DNA of 27,023 nucleotides, taken from assembly GCA_015039365.1 (NCBI GenBank), contig WION01000635.1, forward strand, positions 1 to 27,023, read 5' to 3'. This document shows, one piece after another, positions 23,301-27,023 of the stretch. The stretch is from Amanita rubescens. Its lineage: Eukaryota > Basidiomycota > Agaricomycetes > Agaricales > Amanitaceae. A program made the translations under genes and the position numbers. The notes beneath the pieces were generated by a model, which ran no database searches, was not told where the DNA came from, and saw only the letters and a list, made by a program, of their open reading frames with translations. Each line of letters begins with the position of its first letter. Positions within the stretch are counted from its first letter, which is position 1.

Positions 23301-25640
23301 GCTCATGAATGGTTTAAAGATGAAAAGCAACAAGCTTGGATTGCATCATTTTGGAACTCTGGGCTGAAAATCTTTCTGGAAAACATTTCACATCTTCCCC
23401 TGATTCAGACGATTCAGCCATCCAAATTCATCCCTTTGAACAGCATGAAGGACCCTTCTGTCACTGTCGTCGAGGCAAAAAAGAGTACAGAAGGCTTTGA
23501 ATATGTTATTCTACAGCAACTTGGAATGATGATCGTTGTTAGAGGGTACCTACCTCGAGCTTTACGTGAACGAGAGGGGAAGAGGCGGGCGCTTTATACA
23601 AGCTTCTTGGAGCACATACAGAAAAACGAGGCGAAAGGGCTCAACGAGATTTTGCGCCTCAAATCAGACGATCGCGAAGCGCTGGCTAGCTGGGTTCGTT
23701 CGAAGTTTCCTGACACCCCTCCGGCCTTGGCGAATGTAGCCCGTAAGCTGCCTGTCTGGTTCATTCGACAACGTGCCAAGCCCCTTCTCCTTGCCGCCCT
23801 GGCCGATGCTTCCGTCCTTCCCGTTTCTATGCCATCCGACATTCTGTTGCCTTTTACCGATCATCCAGTCATCGACTGGGAGGTCAGGATGCAGAGCGTC
23901 GAGAAGGAAGGGTGCAGTGCACAGCGTGTTACCAAGCTTTTGCGTACTTCTCAGGATACCATTCTTTATTCCCAAGAGGATCAAGTGGCGTACAAGCAAT
24001 TCATAAAGTGCTTTCTGGATTTTGAAAAGGTCAAGGGGTATTCGCTATTAGTACCGAATGAAGAAGGGGTCCTGAGTCCTGCCGAGAGCTTATTCGAACG
24101 CCATGAGCTCTTTTTCGCAGCTTTTAAAGCCAGCCCAGAACGCCTACTTCATAATAACTTCCAAGATATCGCAGAGTCGTTGGCAAAGTATGATTTGAAT
24201 CGGAGATGTCAACTTGATCTTTCCATGTTCATCGAATGGGCGAATGCATTTGTTGAAGACGAAGACAATGGCGACAGACTGGACGACGGGGACAAACGCA
24301 GGAGGAGTGAAGTACTATATACTTATTTCAACAAGCTTCCCCTCAGCCCAAGCGACATTGACCGATGCCGTAAACTGGATCGACTCAAATTTATTCCTAG
24401 AGGCTCTGCGAACAGAAAGGGCTATGAGAAGATGAACATAAAGAAATACATGCGGCATGATATACTCTCGCCCGGCAAAATTTCCCTTTCCGACTACGAA
24501 GCGATATGTTGGAGTCAGAGAGGTTGCGTCACACACGAACCCAACTCCACTCTACGCGGTACTTATCAAAACTTGGGCAAGCCAACCGGAAAAGAAGTGG
24601 TTAGTATCGTTGCTTTGTTGGTCGCTACAACGTCTCAGTAATTTATAAAAGGTGAAGCATCTCAGAGTCCTGACTGAGCTTGGGAAGAAGTATGGTCGCC
24701 GGCCGGCGTTGCTTTTGGACCTCAAAGCGACCTACAAGTGGCTGAACGAGAACGTAGACGAAATTTTCGTTCACATCAGGAACGAAAATCGGAAATCGAT
24801 ATTCCTCAATGTCGACAACCCTGATTCCGACTCCTGGGTATGGCATTCTGGTTCGACTCTTGTCAAGGGTCTGCAAGACATTGGAGACCTGCATGGTGTT
24901 AAGGATTTTCTCCGGAATTACAACAATCTTTTGATGGCTGCTGGTGTCAGGACGATCCAGAAAGTAACGACTGAGGCTGTCGCAGCCATGGACAAGACGC
25001 CATTGTTCCGAAGCCAATTTCGTGACATGCGCGAGCAAGGCTTCGAAGTCTGTGTCACTTTTAAAGCCCGTGACCATGAACTCCAAATTCCTCCTGCACA
25101 CAAAGCCTGGTTGAGTGTGAACAGCAAGCATTTCTGGCGGACATTTGTTGCTTCAAAGGCGGATCCATGCGTGGAGGTGGACGCGTCGGATTATTCAAGT
25201 CACTGCGTTAAGGAGACCATTGGTGAGCATTGAGTTAAAGATTTATCTGCGCTTTTAACTCAATTATGAACATAGATTGGATGTACGCCGGGGAGCTGCC
25301 TACGTCCATCACCAGTCCAAGCAGCAATAACGGGGAGTCAAAGGCGAAACTTGACCTAGCGCTTAACATTCTTAGCCTTGCTCATCGTTGGGAGATCACT
25401 GAGCTGCATCAACGTCTTCAAGAATTCATCGTCAATTTGTCAGATTTTATTAACCCGTACTGGGTTAAACATAGTAAGTTAAATGATTATGAGTTTGTCT
25501 GATGCCGACCGAGCTTTATAGTTTGCAAGTGCGCAGAGCTGGCGGAGGCGAAGGAGCTTTCTAGAGCTTGCAATGATTTTGAGGCTAAGAACCGGGACAT
25601 CATGCGTCAGACATCGTCGACGGAATGCAACCATGTTTGA
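17390..25640 (+). CDS. Sacsin-like protein with two GHKL ATPase modules and C-terminal BTB-like region (gene B)
   Basis: Exons: 17390-17521, 17571-17692, 17744-17786, 17839-18587, 18641-20950, 21002-21647, 21708-21814, 21863-21938, 21987-24599, 24652-25222, 25276-25473 and 25522-25640. They total 7686 nt (2561 aa) in one open frame. The first ATPase has RELLQNSDDARATKQ (30-44), AYNDSQF and KIGKYGVGFRACYH (86-99). The second has FFTEFIANASDAGA (E1248, N1252, D1255), LVVHNNGVFS and KIGRFGLGALSMFHFTE (about 1316-1332). The C-terminus from about residue 2387 looks like a BTB/POZ fold: FEVCVTFKARDHE, AHKAWLSVNSKHFW, DWMYAGELP and LALNILSLAHRWEITELHQR. It is followed by a helical tail with CAELAEAKELSRACNDFEAK. 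BTB regions often pair proteins or dock them on cullin-3 ligases, so a link to ubiquitin-based turnover is possible but inferred. The gene is paralogous to gene A at nine shared intron positions, roughly two-thirds identical in protein by eye. Confidence 0.9.
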
Positions 25641-25779
25641 ACGATTCCCAAGTCATAGCTCTGACTGCGTAATTCTTCGAATGTTTATCACGAGTGGCCC
25701 AGGTTTTATTTATATCGTGAATGATCGTGATCACGAACTTGTTATAACCCGACACGACAACTTACTATGTGCTAAACCA

Positions 25780-25920
25780 ATGACAGTGCGATTGTAGATC
25801 CAAACGAATGGTGTTGGAATGTTGTGGGACAATTGCTACCGCTGTCCAGTCCATTTAAATCACTTCTAGTTTCTGAAATATTATTATAATTGACGTGGTT
25901 CAAAACATACAGTTATATGT
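25780..25920 (+). pseudogene. Short mitochondrial carrier gene fragment, third copy
   Basis: The segment matches 565-735 of the decayed carrier in the same orientation: an intron end (GTGCGATTGTAG, here CAGTGCGATTGTAG), then TNGVGMLWDN-like coding sequence and the following intron. It has several internal deletions (about 30 bases lost between GCTACCGCTGT and TTAAATCAC). It lies between the 3' end of gene B and the Myb/SANT gene and cannot encode a carrier. Confidence 0.75.
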
Positions 25921-25929
25921 GCTAGTTGC

Positions 25930-26975
25930 TCACAGCTCAGCTTGGAGCATCTCAATCTCATTACGGAACGGGAGGAGCTCCAAACGTATCCATGCACGAC
26001 GAAGGACTGAATTTTGCTGTGCAATATAAGCGGATGCCTTGTTTGGTTGGTCAGTTACAAGTCGTATAAGGTATAATCGTTCAGCTGGGGTGAGGCTGTC
26101 CTCTGTCCTCTGTGCTCCATCTATCTTGGCCACAGCCGCTTGGATCGCGCCTTGCGTTGTTGCTTCGACTGACTTGACCGTTGCATCAACTAGGTGATCG
26201 AGAGCAGCTTGAACAGTAGCCATGGTTGGGGTGGAGGTGCCAAGAAAAGGGGCCATGCTTGCGACTGTCGCAGAAAAGGTGCTCAGTAGTGATGCCAACG
26301 AGGACTCGAACCTGGGGTCAAACCCAGAGCTAGAGAAGTAATCCTCATCCTCATCAGATGCTGGCTCAGATTCAGATGAAAAGTCGTTGGCGCTGGATGG
26401 TGTCATCGATAAAGGAGAGAATGCAAATCGGCCAGTAGCAGTGGATGGTGCTATCAAGTCATCAAGCTTGGAAAGTAAAGGCCACGACTTGTTTCTGATC
26501 ACGGATAGATGTGGTTTATCCTATGACCAAGTAAGCGTCAGCCTGGGAAGCAAGAGGGTAGGCCACAATTTACCTTTGGGTGGGCGGTCATGTACTGCTC
26601 AAAAACAGCGAACTCTGCTGGGGTACTAAAAAAAGCGCCACCCTTGGTAGCATCCCAGCCTACGCCCGAACTCTTGCGAAAACGATTGACAGCGGTCCAT
26701 TGAGCCTTGATCTAGGACACACCCTTGACTATCAGAGATGATCCGCGGTATGAAATTGTCAAACATACGTTGTTCCATTTGTTTCTCGTATTGGTGGCAT
26801 CCTTAGCCCCTCCCTCGGTGCGCATTGCTTCTAGATGAACAGCAGCCTTCCGAAACAATCGAGGTTTAAACTCTTCAATAGTGGCTCGGGATCGATACAG
26901 ATAATCGACGAGAGCAGTAATGTCGTCATCAGTCCACGATGCTGATGAAGGTGCTGAAGCAGGATGTGTTTCCAT
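25930..26975 (-). CDS. Myb/SANT-like domain protein
   Basis: Exons on the minus strand: 26975-26769 (69 codons), 26711-26574 (46 codons) and 26520-25930 (197 codons with stop), giving 311 aa, phase 0 at both introns. Residues 14 to about 130 look like a Myb/SANT-like DNA-binding domain (Myb_DNA-bind_3 type): WTDDDITALVDYL, NTRNKWNNIKAQWTAVNRFR, GVGWDATKG, FEQYMTAHPKDKPHLSV and RNKSWPLLSKLDDL, with the spaced tryptophans typical of the family. The rest is a Ser/Glu/Asp-rich linker (SESEPASDEDEDYFSSSGFD) and a helical tail ending EMLQAEL. In basidiomycetes such proteins are common and often accompany or descend from Harbinger-type transposons, but no transposase gene is in the window. Nuclear DNA binding is the likely role; the target is unknown. 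Confidence 0.8.
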
Positions 26976-27023
26976 GTAGTTTAGATGAAGGAGCGCAGCA
27001 GCGTCTCTAATCGCTGATCACCG
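26976..27023 (-). promoter_or_regulatory. Upstream edge of the Myb/SANT-like gene
   Basis: The last 48 bases lie immediately 5' of the Myb/SANT start codon on the minus strand. Too little is present to identify a promoter or a transposon terminus. The segment ends inside unknown sequence. Confidence 0.2.

Overview
The window looks like nuclear DNA of an agaricomycete (mushroom-forming basidiomycete). Genes are dense and split by many 45-65 nt GT-AG introns. The protein families seen fit such a fungus: a fungal G-domain protein, sacsin-like GHKL ATPases with a C-terminal BTB region, a Myb/SANT-like protein, and decayed mitochondrial carrier and APH kinase copies. All gene models below were built by hand from splice signals, reading-frame continuity and, where possible, comparison between two paralogues in the window.

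Left third (1-9175). A decayed mitochondrial carrier copy (1-1050, +) abuts a decayed APH-type kinase copy (about 1010-1650, -). An AT-rich locus follows: a P-loop GTPase gene (2171-7022, +). Its G domain lies in eight ordinary exons. Between the G domain and an ordinary C-terminus lies an array of about 48 exons that are each one codon long, separated by about 50 related introns of 46-77 nt. Every exon in the array is a multiple of 3, every junction is phase 0, and only phase 0 is free of stops. This is the standout feature of the window. The locus is bracketed by an inverted duplication of a carrier exon/intron segment (1-230 against 7463-7690). Then come a weak 97-codon ORF and about 1.2 kb with nothing recognised.

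Middle (9176-25640). Two very large sacsin-like genes stand head to head across a 443 bp shared upstream region. Gene A (-, 10 exons, 2439 aa) and gene B (+, 12 exons, 2561 aa) share nine intron positions and have fully open frames. Each encodes two Bergerat-fold (HSP90-like) ATPase modules. B ends in a BTB/POZ-like region. A is cut off by a rearrangement just before that region and carries a long acidic expansion that B lacks.

Right end (25641-27023). A third, short carrier fragment (25780-25920) is followed by a complete Myb/SANT-like gene on the minus strand (26975-25930, 3 exons, 311 aa).

The combination of carrier debris in three places, an inverted gene pair, a truncated paralogue and a possibly transposon-related Myb/SANT gene suggests a rearranged, fast-evolving region. 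No RNA genes or CRISPR arrays were seen.
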